A stretch of DNA of 8,389 nucleotides from Candidatus Woesearchaeota archaeon (GCA_016219795.1 JACRKK010000011.1:1-8389), one strand, 5' to 3'; counted from the stretch's first letter, positions 1-5,730 are shown. Notes: a model not told the origin generated them from the sequence alone. A program made the numbers and translations.

Positions 1-102
1 CAATGGTATATAACAGAAGGTCAGAAAAAACACTGGCAGAAGCACACTTATGAGGAATATTGCCTTGTGAAGCATCAACGTCTCCTTACGCAGTACAGCT
101 AG
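1..102 (+). CDS. C-terminal end of a probable Y1 (IS200/RAYT-like) transposase, 5' end outside window
   Basis: Frame 1 is open from the left edge to a TAG at 100-102 and gives 33 residues. The readable pattern is YI, three residues later QKKHWQKHTYEEY. This resembles the C-terminal tail of HUH/Y1 single-strand transposases of the IS200/REP-associated group, where a YIxxQxxHHxKxTFxEEY-like stretch follows the catalytic tyrosine helix; that comparison is from memory. The stop is followed after two bases by a long perfect-stem hairpin (105-139), as expected for a subterminal hairpin at the right end of such an element. The catalytic HUH and Tyr residues lie outside the window, so the family call rests on a short tail plus context. 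Alternatively this is a chance open frame of 33 codons. Confidence 0.5.
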   Translation, partial: QWYITEGQKKHWQKHTYEEYCLVKHQRLLTQYS

Positions 103-104
103 TC

Positions 105-139
105 GTAAACGCTGCGGGCTTCAGCCCGCAGCAGTTTAC
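105..139. repeat. 16-bp stem hairpin, REP-like / transposon end
   Basis: GTAAAC (105-110) followed by GCTGCGGGCT (111-120), a TC turn (121-122), AGCCCGCAGC (123-132), one unpaired A (133), then GTTTAC (134-139). This is a 16-bp stem broken only by one bulged A, the shape of the subterminal hairpins recognised by Y1 transposases and of REP sequences. It is GC-rich in a locally AT-rich region and lies just after the transposase-like stop codon. It could also act as a transcription terminator, but there is no T tract after it. Confidence 0.8.
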
Positions 140-473
140 AGAAGGGATACAACGTGTCTTAAGTGAATATTTCTCTTTATTTAGGACAGTAAAAATAAAG
201 GCAAGTGACGCTGGCTCCTATTCCTATCAGGTAGATGATAATCAGCCGTTTGTTGACTGGGTAGCACCTGGATTAATGGTGGTTGGGGGAGATAGTGGCA
301 GCGGTATTATGAAAGCAGATGCTATCGGCAGGGTTGCTGCTGCATTGTTTGGTTGTGGATATAAACGGGAGAATGGAAAAATAATACTGCTGCATGGAAA
401 TGTTCCGTTTGATATTAGTCTTCTTACCAAAGAAGGAAGGAAAAAATCAGGTACTGAGACATTTGTTATTTAA
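138..473 (+). pseudogene. 3' remnant of a DAO-family FAD-dependent oxidoreductase
   Basis: About 111 residues match the C-terminal end of archaeal FAD-dependent oxidoreductases of the D-amino-acid/sarcosine oxidase (DAO) superfamily. Visible are a GSYSYQVDDNQPFVDW stretch, then GLMVVGGDSGSGIMKADAIGR (the final FAD-contacting loop, usually GxSGxGxxxxPAxG), and an ETFVI end that I recall from archaeal members. The N-terminal dinucleotide-binding motif and most of the substrate domain are absent. The frame stays open upstream to a TGA at 51-53, but codons before about 138 fall in the hairpin element, so the apparent TTG start at 60 is not a real start. The substrate is unknown; proline, sarcosine or another amine would fit the family. 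The stop TAA shares bases with the stop of proC. A beheaded protein of this length cannot bind FAD, so I call it a pseudogene. Confidence 0.7.
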
Positions 474-1276
474 CGCGTGCTCAGCTCTTTGTTTCTCTTT
501 AGTGCAGCATCAAACGTCCGTGCAAAGATATCCTCAATTCCTGCATGCTCAAGCACTTCCCTTCCTGCGACAGTTATGCCTTTGGGAGAACTGACTTGGA
601 CTATGAGATCCTGTGGCGTGATATTTCGCTCTCTAAGCAGTGCTGCTGCTCCGAATGCAGTTTGCAGTGCAAGATCATCTGCCATTTCTTGGGGGATACC
701 ATATAGTACAGTGGTTTTGGCGAATGCATCGATGAGATAGGCAAAAAATGCAGGGCCGCATCCTGTCAGGATGCTAAGCGCATTGATTTGTGTCTCGTTC
801 ACTACTACTGCTGCTCCGACAGCACTGAATATCTGCACTGCAAAAGACTCATCATCTTCTTTTGTTGCGCTTTTCCCCATGACTATGGCAGTAACGCCTT
901 TTTGGACAAGGCAGGGGATGTTAGGCAGGGTGCGGATGATGCGTGCCGAAAGCGCATTTTCGTAGGTGCTGAGGGGAAGGCCTGCTGCGATGGAAATCAC
1001 CAGCTTTTGCGGTGTCACCACGGTTTTTATCTCTTCAAGCACTTCCTGCATGTTCTGCGGCTTGACTGCTAGGATGATGATGTCCAGCTTTTCTGCAAGC
1101 TCTTTATTGGAAGAGAGCGCATGTACTGGCATCTTTTCCTGAAATTTCCTCAGCTTTTCCGGCGTCCTGTTGGTGCAGTAGATGTTTTTGGGAGAGGTTA
1201 CTCCTCCAGCAACAAATCCTTCAATGAGGGCCCCTGCCAGTTTCCCACAGCCGATAAAGCCGATCTTTCTCTCCAT
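470..1276 (-). CDS. proC: Pyrroline-5-carboxylate reductase
   Basis: Catalyses the last step of proline synthesis, NAD(P)H-dependent reduction of 1-pyrroline-5-carboxylate, in the cytoplasm. The product is 268 aa, the normal family length. Residues 6-20 are the Rossmann loop GFIGCGKLAGALIEG; AVKPQ (70-74) and RTLPNIPCLVQKGVTA (115-130) follow; the dimer domain has TGCGPAFFAYLIDA (171-184), QTAFGAAALL (205-214) and the signature SPKGITVAGREVLE (230-243). Small departures are GCGPA for the usual GSGPA and LPNIP for the usual MPNTP. I chose the ATG at 1276 over the upstream ATG at 1309 because the TATA box (1299-1306) lies about 26 bases before 1276 and would be inside the longer form, and because family members begin just before the GFIG motif. 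No proA or proB is nearby. The 3' end overlaps the oxidoreductase remnant by four bases. Confidence 0.95.
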   Translation of the reverse strand: MERKIGFIGCGKLAGALIEGFVAGGVTSPKNIYCTNRTPEKLRKFQEKMPVHALSSNKELAEKLDIIILAVKPQNMQEVLEEIKTVVTPQKLVISIAAGLPLSTYENALSARIIRTLPNIPCLVQKGVTAIVMGKSATKEDDESFAVQIFSAVGAAVVVNETQINALSILTGCGPAFFAYLIDAFAKTTVLYGIPQEMADDLALQTAFGAAALLRERNITPQDLIVQVSSPKGITVAGREVLEHAGIEDIFARTFDAALKRNKELSTR

Positions 1277-1298
1277 GAGGGGTGTCAATGGATGCAAG

Positions 1299-1306
1299 TA
1301 TATAAA
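1299..1306 (-). promoter_or_regulatory. TATA box of proC
   Basis: TTTATATA on the minus strand is centred about 26 bases upstream of the ATG at 1276, the usual archaeal distance to a transcription start. This predicts a leaderless mRNA. No Shine-Dalgarno sequence precedes the ATG. Confidence 0.7.
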
Positions 1307-1308
1307 CA

Positions 1309-1318
1309 TTTTTAAATA
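1309..1318 (+). promoter_or_regulatory. TATA box of the 106-aa orphan gene
   Basis: TTTTTAAATA on the plus strand is centred about 25 bases before the ATG at 1339. It lies back to back with the proC TATA box, making a compact divergent promoter in which the two boxes are almost adjacent. Confidence 0.55.
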
Positions 1319-1338
1319 AATATTGCTTATTTCTTGGT

Positions 1339-1659
1339 ATGTATGCTTTTTTACCAGTCACGGATATTGGACCAGATAGGGAACCATATAGGAGGAGAAA
1401 GCGTCGTGAGGATGACCCCCCACCTCCATCTTCTGATAGGATTGAAGAGATAGGTATTCCAAGAAAACCTGGTGGGGGAGATTCTAACAAAATTATCATC
1501 ACCGATAGACTTCCCCCTGGAAAAGATAAAGAGCCTCCAAAAAAAGGGCCTTTTTGGTGCACGCCAAGCCCTCTGGAAGCACTTGCCACAAATTACGTTG
1601 TCCAGCCTAACGCACCTCTAACTGCAAGCCAAGCCTACAGCAAACCTATCTATCATTGA
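1339..1659 (+). CDS. Orphan proline-rich basic protein, 106 aa
   Basis: I do not recognise this protein. It has a basic cluster RRRKRRE (residues 18-24), then a DDPPPP run (25-30), a GGG turn (45-47), a short hydrophobic strand KIIITDRL (51-58) and a PPGKDKEPPKKG stretch (59-70). A single Trp-Cys pair is at 73-74, and the tail 81-106 is uncharged until its last residues. No signal peptide or membrane segment is visible. The composition suggests a largely disordered protein that may bind nucleic acid or another protein; this is inference. The start is supported by a TATA-like box about 25 bases upstream. The gene is divergent from proC and followed 48 bases later by the methyltransferase gene, which has its own TATA-like box. 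An overlapping minus-strand frame exists but has no promoter or family match. Confidence 0.6.
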   Translation: MYAFLPVTDIGPDREPYRRRKRREDDPPPPSSDRIEEIGIPRKPGGGDSNKIIITDRLPPGKDKEPPKKGPFWCTPSPLEALATNYVVQPNAPLTASQAYSKPIYH

Positions 1660-1677
1660 GCCGTTCTTGCCACAATC

Positions 1678-1685
1678 TTTATTAA
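1678..1685 (+). promoter_or_regulatory. TATA box of the RNA methyltransferase gene
   Basis: TTTATTAA is centred about 26 bases before the ATG at 1708. It implies a leaderless transcript independent of the upstream orphan gene. The bases before the ATG contain no Shine-Dalgarno match. Confidence 0.5.
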
Positions 1686-1707
1686 CGCTGTCCCAACGAC
1701 AACAGCT

Positions 1708-2670
1708 ATGCCAGAGCATATACCCGGTACAGAGAAGTTTACCATCAAGGAAAAATTCAGAGAGCGTTATCTGGGGCTTTTAGGAGAAGAGCACTATGCA
1801 AAATATATGGAGTATTCGCTTTCTTTTATGCGCAGATGCATCCGTGTGAACACCCTAAAGATTAGTGTGGAGGAGCTGACTGGCAGGATGGGGCACAGCT
1901 GGCGCTTTACGCCTGTGCCCTGGTGCAAAGAGGGATTCTGGATGGAGAACACCGTCGATGGCAGACGCGATATTGGTAATCCTCTTGAACACAAGCTTGG
2001 CTACTATTATGTGCAGGAGGCAGCAAGCATGATTCCTCCTGTGGTGCTTGATCCCAAGCCTGGCGAAATTATTTTGGATATGTGCGCAAGTCCGGGGAGC
2101 AAGGCAACCCAGATTGCCATGTACATGAAAAACGAGGGCCTCCTAATTGCCAATGACCTGAAAGGTGAACGTATACGCTCCATGGGCATTAATATCCAGC
2201 GCATGGGTGTCTGGAACACCGTTGTTACCATGATGGAAGGTAAGTGGTTTGCACGATGCGGCATGAAATTTGACAGAATCCTTGTGGATGCGCCTTGTTC
2301 AGGGACAGGAACCATCCGAAAATCGCTCAAGACGCTTTTGATGTGGAATCCCTTTATGGTGAGACGGCTTGCCGGCATCCAGAGGGAATTGATTGAGACT
2401 GCGTTCTCTCTCTTAAAAGAGGGTGGTGTCATGGTGTATTCCACCTGCACGCTTGAGCCGGAAGAAGACGAGGCCGTTGTTGATTTTCTTCTGAGGAGAC
2501 ATCCGGACGCTGTTCTTGAGGATATTACCTTAGATATCAACCGCTCAGAGGCGGTAACATCATTTGATGGGAAGACATTCCATCCGGAGATCAGAAAATG
2601 CCTGCGGATCTGGCCGCAGGATAATGATACTGAAGGTTTCTTTGTGGCGAGAATACGCAAGAAATCCTAA
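1708..2670 (+). CDS. NOL1/NOP2/Sun-family RNA cytosine-5 methyltransferase
   Basis: Transfers a methyl group from S-adenosylmethionine to C5 of cytosine in tRNA or rRNA. The 320-aa product has the family motifs in order: an N-terminal RNA-binding part with IRVNTLK (45-51), YVQEAASMIPP (101-111), motif I DMCASPGSKATQ (124-135), AND in the SAM-binding region (148-150), motif IV DAPCSGTGTIRK (194-205) and motif VI STCTLEPEEDE (245-255), ending IWPQDNDTEGFFVARI (301-316). Cys247 of motif VI is the expected nucleophile and Cys197 of motif IV the expected release cysteine. Length and order fit the archaeal Trm4-like group, which methylates tRNA; the RNA substrate cannot be assigned from sequence alone. 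There is no PUA domain. The stop TAA shares three bases with the stop of the convergent nucleotidyltransferase gene. Confidence 0.92.
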   Translation: MPEHIPGTEKFTIKEKFRERYLGLLGEEHYAKYMEYSLSFMRRCIRVNTLKISVEELTGRMGHSWRFTPVPWCKEGFWMENTVDGRRDIGNPLEHKLGYYYVQEAASMIPPVVLDPKPGEIILDMCASPGSKATQIAMYMKNEGLLIANDLKGERIRSMGINIQRMGVWNTVVTMMEGKWFARCGMKFDRILVDAPCSGTGTIRKSLKTLLMWNPFMVRRLAGIQRELIETAFSLLKEGGVMVYSTCTLEPEEDEAVVDFLLRRHPDAVLEDITLDINRSEAVTSFDGKTFHPEIRKCLRIWPQDNDTEGFFVARIRKKS

Positions 2671-4166
2671 GCTGCATATTTGAGCCGGTGTGCTTCATAT
2701 GATATGTGAAGGGTAACTGCTTTGCGAAGGACCCGGATGCTTTCCTGAATGTCTTCTCCCTCTGCTGGGCCGATGATGAGTTCTCCCTTTGCGTTGAATG
2801 GTTGTGGCATGCCTAGTTTTTCTGCACGCATATTGGCGTATGCAGGAAAGTCTTGGAGTATACCTATCTGGTGCTGTATGCTTTGCACCCGTTCTTTGAA
2901 TCCTTCAAGCAGTTTTGCATAGGGGTAGATGCCGTCAAGCCCGCCGTTTTCTTTGATGATATTCGCATAATACCAAAGGTCATGCCAGGCATCCACATCC
3001 TTGACCCTAAAGGGGTCATGATGCTCTGCTTTTGCAATAACTGGGCCGCCAAACAACAACGGACCTACATAATCAATGGATCTCCTATCAAAACCAGGTG
3101 GAATATTTGAGGTGTAACTGTGGAGTACATGCGATGCGTAATCCATATCTTTCCTCTTAAAGCTTTTTGCACCGTTCATGGCCCGTTGTGCAGTGACCAT
3201 TGAGTTATATGCTGCCTTTACTCCAAAATTTACCCCCAATGTTGCAAGGGTAGCTGTAGTGTGATAAAATTCAGGTGATGCAAGCATGCTGCCTGCTGAA
3301 GCCAGATATGCGTATCCCTTTTTCATGAGGGTTTTCCACTCTTGTCCTCTGGATACATCATGCGTTTTCTCCCCAAGGATACGCTCGATGCCTTTTTTGA
3401 TTATTGCACCCCAACCCAGTGCTCCAGCCTGCCTATTTGCATACATGCCGTCAAAAAAGGACTGCATTTTCTCGATGTGGAGGCTTGCTGAGAAACCGAA
3501 TGCTCCTGGCTCTTTAATAGCATACCTTTTACTGTTATCTTTAAACCGCCAATAGTAATTGCGTGGAAACAGTTCTTTGCCATCAGGGAACATCTGTTCC
3601 CTTGCATTGAAATCCAAAAGCATTTTTGCGTCTTTCATATCTTTATCGAAGAAAAGGGGTACGGTATTGAAAAAGAACGGCAGGTCTGCAGGAATAAAAT
3701 AAAAGGAGTCTTTGGGTTCCATCCTCAGATCTTTCCTAAGCGCAGCAGTGCCTCTGGAAAGCGTATTGCCGAAACTGGTGGATTTCCCTTCATGCACAAA
3801 CACAACATTTTCTTTGGACACTCCCAGATAATCTACCTGTTCTTGCACGATTAAGCCAACTTCACTGCTTCCGACCACTGCCACTTTCACGCCCTGCATT
3901 AAAAGCGAGGTCAGCTGGTAGCAGAGGAGCGGTATGCCATCGAGGGATGCAAGAAATTTAAGTTCATCATTTTTTGATGTCCTTACTCTCTCATATTTAT
4001 AGCTGACCATATCCCCTTTTGCCCTATAATCCTCAGCGCTGGCCCTGATTTTCTCATCCACTTTGTCCTGGGTGAGGTCTGAGATATTATGGCTTGCTCC
4101 AAGGATGGCAAAATGTGCGGTTGGTGTCTCAGAGAGGATTTCCTCAAGGCTGTGTTGTGTATCCAT
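2667..4166 (-). CDS. Large GT-A-like (MobA-type) nucleotidyltransferase, 499 aa
   Basis: The N-terminal half resembles nucleotide-sugar or MobA-type nucleotidyltransferases with a GT-A fold. HFAILGA (18-24) stands where an LAGGxGxR loop would be. K70 begins KFLASLDGIPLLCYQL (70-85), matching the Lys-containing 'K.L..i.GkPll...l' segment. KVAVVG (94-99) is the next strand, FIPADLPFF (158-166) is the metal-binding acidic site (D161), and RVKDVDAWHDL (387-397) matches the closing 'DvDtpeDl' segment. Between about 220 and 385 lies a long insertion rich in Ala, Tyr and Met with no family I recognise. A tail of about 100 residues follows, predicted mostly helical. The glycine-rich nucleotide loop is degenerate, so activity is uncertain. 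The ATG at 4166 is supported by a TATA-like box about 30 bases upstream. There is no neighbouring sugar or cofactor gene to fix a substrate. Confidence 0.65.
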   Translation of the reverse strand: MDTQHSLEEILSETPTAHFAILGASHNISDLTQDKVDEKIRASAEDYRAKGDMVSYKYERVRTSKNDELKFLASLDGIPLLCYQLTSLLMQGVKVAVVGSSEVGLIVQEQVDYLGVSKENVVFVHEGKSTSFGNTLSRGTAALRKDLRMEPKDSFYFIPADLPFFFNTVPLFFDKDMKDAKMLLDFNAREQMFPDGKELFPRNYYWRFKDNSKRYAIKEPGAFGFSASLHIEKMQSFFDGMYANRQAGALGWGAIIKKGIERILGEKTHDVSRGQEWKTLMKKGYAYLASAGSMLASPEFYHTTATLATLGVNFGVKAAYNSMVTAQRAMNGAKSFKRKDMDYASHVLHSYTSNIPPGFDRRSIDYVGPLLFGGPVIAKAEHHDPFRVKDVDAWHDLWYYANIIKENGGLDGIYPYAKLLEGFKERVQSIQHQIGILQDFPAYANMRAEKLGMPQPFNAKGELIIGPAEGEDIQESIRVLRKAVTLHISYEAHRLKYAA

Positions 4167-4190
4167 AAGAAAGAGGAGAGAATAAGGTTT

Positions 4191-4204
4191 TATTTATAAA
4201 AAAG
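4191..4204 (-). promoter_or_regulatory. TATA box of the nucleotidyltransferase gene, joined to a T tract
   Basis: TTTATAAATA (minus, 4200-4191) is centred about 30 bases before the ATG at 4166. It is immediately preceded on the same strand by a CTTTTTT tract that can end the upstream 78-aa gene, so terminator and promoter are fused. The region before the ATG is C/T-rich and lacks a Shine-Dalgarno sequence. Confidence 0.55.
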
Positions 4205-4217
4205 ATAGTTTTAAGCG

Positions 4218-4454
4218 TTATTTTAGCAGGTCTTCAATAGGCCTCTCCTTGCCTTTCTGGCCTTTTGCGGCAGTCTCCTTGGTAAGGTCGACGCCAAGTT
4301 CCTGCAATCCTTTGATATGCATATGCATTAATTGCTCTACAACCTGCAGGATACGCATGAGCTCCTGCCGCTCTTTGGCAAGAGTGGAAAGCGCACCTTT
4401 ATGGAAGCCTATCTGCTCATCTTTGCTTGCTTTGGGCTCTTCTTTTGCTGCCAT
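4218..4454 (-). CDS. Small charged helical protein, 78 aa
   Basis: I have no functional name for this protein. A charged N-terminus rich in Lys, Glu and Ala (1-14) precedes a single long amphipathic helix, about residues 15-52, with regular hydrophobic positions and the sequence MHMHIKGLQELGVDL near its end. A Lys/Gly-rich linker (60-70) and a short acidic-hydrophobic end (RPIEDLLK) close it. The pattern suggests a coiled coil that self-associates or packs against a partner. There is no signal peptide or metal motif. It has its own TATA-like box at 4479-4488 and sits between the lipoprotein and nucleotidyltransferase genes on the same strand, 40 bases after the former and 51 before the latter. 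The clean start, the good helix and the promoter make a real gene likely. Confidence 0.75.
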   Translation of the reverse strand: MAAKEEPKASKDEQIGFHKGALSTLAKERQELMRILQVVEQLMHMHIKGLQELGVDLTKETAAKGQKGKERPIEDLLK

Positions 4455-4478
4455 ATATCTTTACTAAATGTGGCTTAG

Positions 4479-4488
4479 TTTTTAAATG
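4479..4488 (-). promoter_or_regulatory. TATA-like box of the 78-aa gene
   Basis: On the minus strand CATTTAAAAA is centred about 30 bases before the ATG at 4454. It lies directly behind the stop codon of the lipoprotein gene. Confidence 0.45.
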
Positions 4489-4494
4489 TTTGCT

Positions 4495-5151
4495 CTAATA
4501 GCTACATTTTTTAGAAGTATAGAAAGTGTCGGCGTGGGTGTCTATCAGGTGCTCGTTGGAGTAATAGGTTGTATTTTTGGTTTTGAAAGCTATCCTAAAC
4601 AGGTAGGAGGTTTCTGGCTCCACGGTAAAATCAGCACCGATGATATCGCATCGTGCCTGAGTTGAGTCACAAATTGCAAATTCTTTTCTGGCTTCACTAA
4701 GACCGGCAAATGTTTGCATTGTCGTGTAGTTGGTGTCTGCTTTCCGCAGCTGCAACATGATGCTCTCAAAAGTTGGTCCCTTGAAATACACGCTGCCACC
4801 ATACTTGCCTTTGAAACAGATAGGTGCTAGAGAGACGTTTAGGATAGGAGTGCCTTCTTGGTTGGTTGTTATGGGGGTCAGTACTTCCCCAGAGATATTC
4901 TCTTCAACAGATGTTTGGGTACAGTCCTCTTTTGTATCTGCTTGAGCACCATCCTGGCAGATATATATGGTTTTTATTTCTTGTTTCTGGACAGGGCAGG
5001 AATCTTTGAGATCTACAAGGGTGCCATCCGCACAGATAAACTTTACGACGGTTTTGGGCTGGGGGCAGGACGGTACAGGCTGCTCCTGTACTACGCAGCC
5101 TGTCAAGAGGACCAAGATAATGAAGAGAAAAATAAGGAGTAATTGTTTCAT
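4495..5151 (-). CDS. Secreted lipoprotein with two Cys-Asp-Gly repeats, 218 aa
   Basis: The N-terminus is a lipoprotein signal: MKQ, a hydrophobic stretch (4-16) and the lipobox LLTGC with Cys19 as the lipidation site. The protein should therefore be anchored to the outer face of the cell membrane. After a Pro-rich spacer come two related units, VVKFICADGTLVDLKDSC (35-52) and TIYICQDGAQADTKEDC (61-77), with the common pattern IC-x-DG-x3-D-x-K-[DE]-[SD]-C; each probably forms a small disulfide-closed loop. The remainder (105-218) looks like one beta-rich domain with four more cysteines (112, 161, 168, 216) and a SYLFRIAFKTKNTTYYSN segment (182-199), perhaps a fibronectin- or carbohydrate-binding-like fold. 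I cannot assign a function. The start is backed by a TATA-like box about 27 bases upstream, which predicts a leaderless mRNA. Confidence 0.8.
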   Translation of the reverse strand: MKQLLLIFLFIILVLLTGCVVQEQPVPSCPQPKTVVKFICADGTLVDLKDSCPVQKQEIKTIYICQDGAQADTKEDCTQTSVEENISGEVLTPITTNQEGTPILNVSLAPICFKGKYGGSVYFKGPTFESIMLQLRKADTNYTTMQTFAGLSEARKEFAICDSTQARCDIIGADFTVEPETSYLFRIAFKTKNTTYYSNEHLIDTHADTFYTSKKCSY

Positions 5152-5173
5152 GGCATCGGTGAAGAACTGCCTC

Positions 5174-5183
5174 TATTTAAAAT
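5174..5183 (-). promoter_or_regulatory. TATA box of the lipoprotein gene
   Basis: ATTTTAAATA on the minus strand is centred about 27 bases before the ATG at 5151. It touches the inverted repeat at 5182-5204 that probably ends speD. Confidence 0.55.
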
Positions 5184-5204
5184 TTTCTTTTGGAAAAAGA
5201 AAAT
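5182..5204 (-). terminator. Perfect 10-bp inverted repeat behind speD
   Basis: ATTTTCTTTT (5182-5191), a GGA turn, then AAAAGAAAAT (5195-5204) form a perfect but AT-only-rich stem. On the minus strand it yields T-rich tracts about 30 bases after the speD stop, which suits archaeal termination at oligo-T. It overlaps the edge of the lipoprotein TATA box. Confidence 0.45.
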
Positions 5205-5235
5205 AAACCCCCCAAAGAAAGAAATGAGAGGTAAA

Positions 5236-5700
5236 TTATTGTAGCGTGCGTTTGGTAATGGCAATCCCCAATGGGTGCAGAGGAACATTTGGCTGTTCGC
5301 TGCGCGGGAAATCGCTGCCCCGTCTTACTTCATGAGTTACTGGCTTTTTGGAGCCAAAGATCTTTATGAGGTATTTCTTGGCTTTTTCCACATCAAATGT
5401 TTTGCACGAAAACAGGTCTATGAAGACGTACCTCTTTTCTGGGAAGGTGTGGATGGAAATGTGAGATTCTGCAATGATAACCACTCCTGTTATCCCCCAG
5501 TCTTCGGGCACAACTCCATGGTACTTAAATACATAGGGCTGCGTTATCTTTGTCATCCCTATTTTGTCCGGCAACTGGTTTAGAACGTCAAAAACCAAAT
5601 TAAGGTTCTCCAGTGCCTCGCGGTTACAATCCCCCAAATCAAGCATTAAATGGGGTCCGAAATAATCATTTCGCTCCTCAGTGTTTGTTGGTGTGTTCAT
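5236..5700 (-). CDS. speD: S-adenosylmethionine decarboxylase proenzyme
   Basis: Decarboxylates S-adenosylmethionine to supply the aminopropyl group for spermidine, using a pyruvoyl cofactor made by self-cleavage. The 154-aa proenzyme has the cleavage site ESHISIHTFPE (78-88): cutting between E78 and S79 gives a beta chain of 78 residues and a pyruvoyl-capped alpha chain of 76. His84 and Cys99 (in LFSCK) are 5 and 20 residues after the serine, the same spacing as Ser63, His68 and Cys83 of the Thermotoga enzyme, so all catalytic residues are present. GPHLMLDLGDC (15-25) is the usual N-terminal block. Some crenarchaeal homologues instead decarboxylate arginine, so substrate is likely rather than certain. 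No speE is nearby. The ATG at 5700 has a TATA-like box about 27 bases upstream. Confidence 0.93.
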   Translation of the reverse strand: MNTPTNTEERNDYFGPHLMLDLGDCNREALENLNLVFDVLNQLPDKIGMTKITQPYVFKYHGVVPEDWGITGVVIIAESHISIHTFPEKRYVFIDLFSCKTFDVEKAKKYLIKIFGSKKPVTHEVRRGSDFPRSEQPNVPLHPLGIAITKRTLQ

Positions 5701-5722
5701 CTTTGTTTTTGTTAGACCTCCG

Positions 5723-5730
5723 TTTATTTA
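5723..5730 (-). promoter_or_regulatory. TATA box of speD
   Basis: TAAATAAA on the minus strand is centred about 27 bases before the ATG at 5700. A GGAGGTC at 5715-5721 (minus) looks like a Shine-Dalgarno sequence but is 14 bases from the ATG and would lie upstream of the predicted transcription start, so it is probably not used. Confidence 0.5.

Larger units (their letters stand above)
1..139 (+). mobile_element. Right end of an IS200/REP-type element (partial)
   Basis: The interval combines the transposase-like tail (1-102) with the hairpin (105-139). Immediately to its right, recognisable sequence of an unrelated FAD oxidoreductase begins in mid-protein. The simplest reading is that an element using hairpin ends inserted into that gene and that its right boundary lies at about 139-141. 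The left end, and therefore the exact boundary and family, is outside the window. Confidence 0.5.

Noticed and set aside
60..473. A 137-aa gene starting at the TTG at 60
   Set aside because: The first about 26 codons lie in the transposase-like tail and the hairpin and do not match the oxidoreductase family. Only the part from about 138 does, so I describe a remnant and not a gene with that start.
1276..1309. Upstream ATG at 1309 as the proC start
   Set aside because: It would place the TATA box inside the coding region and add eleven residues not found in the family, whose proteins start just before the GFIG motif.
1221..1589. A 122-aa minus-strand frame opposite the orphan gene
   Set aside because: It overlaps the start of proC on the same strand in another frame and the orphan gene on the other strand. 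It has no TATA box at the right distance and its Gly/Ser/Pro-rich composition is the mirror of the Pro-rich plus-strand coding.
2007..2660. A 217-aa minus-strand frame inside the methyltransferase gene
   Set aside because: It is antisense to a well-conserved NOL1/NOP2/Sun protein carrying all motifs, and its own translation shows no domain.
5715..5721. GGAGGTC as the speD ribosome binding site
   Set aside because: Fourteen bases separate it from the ATG, and it lies between the TATA box and the predicted transcription start, so it probably is not in the mRNA.
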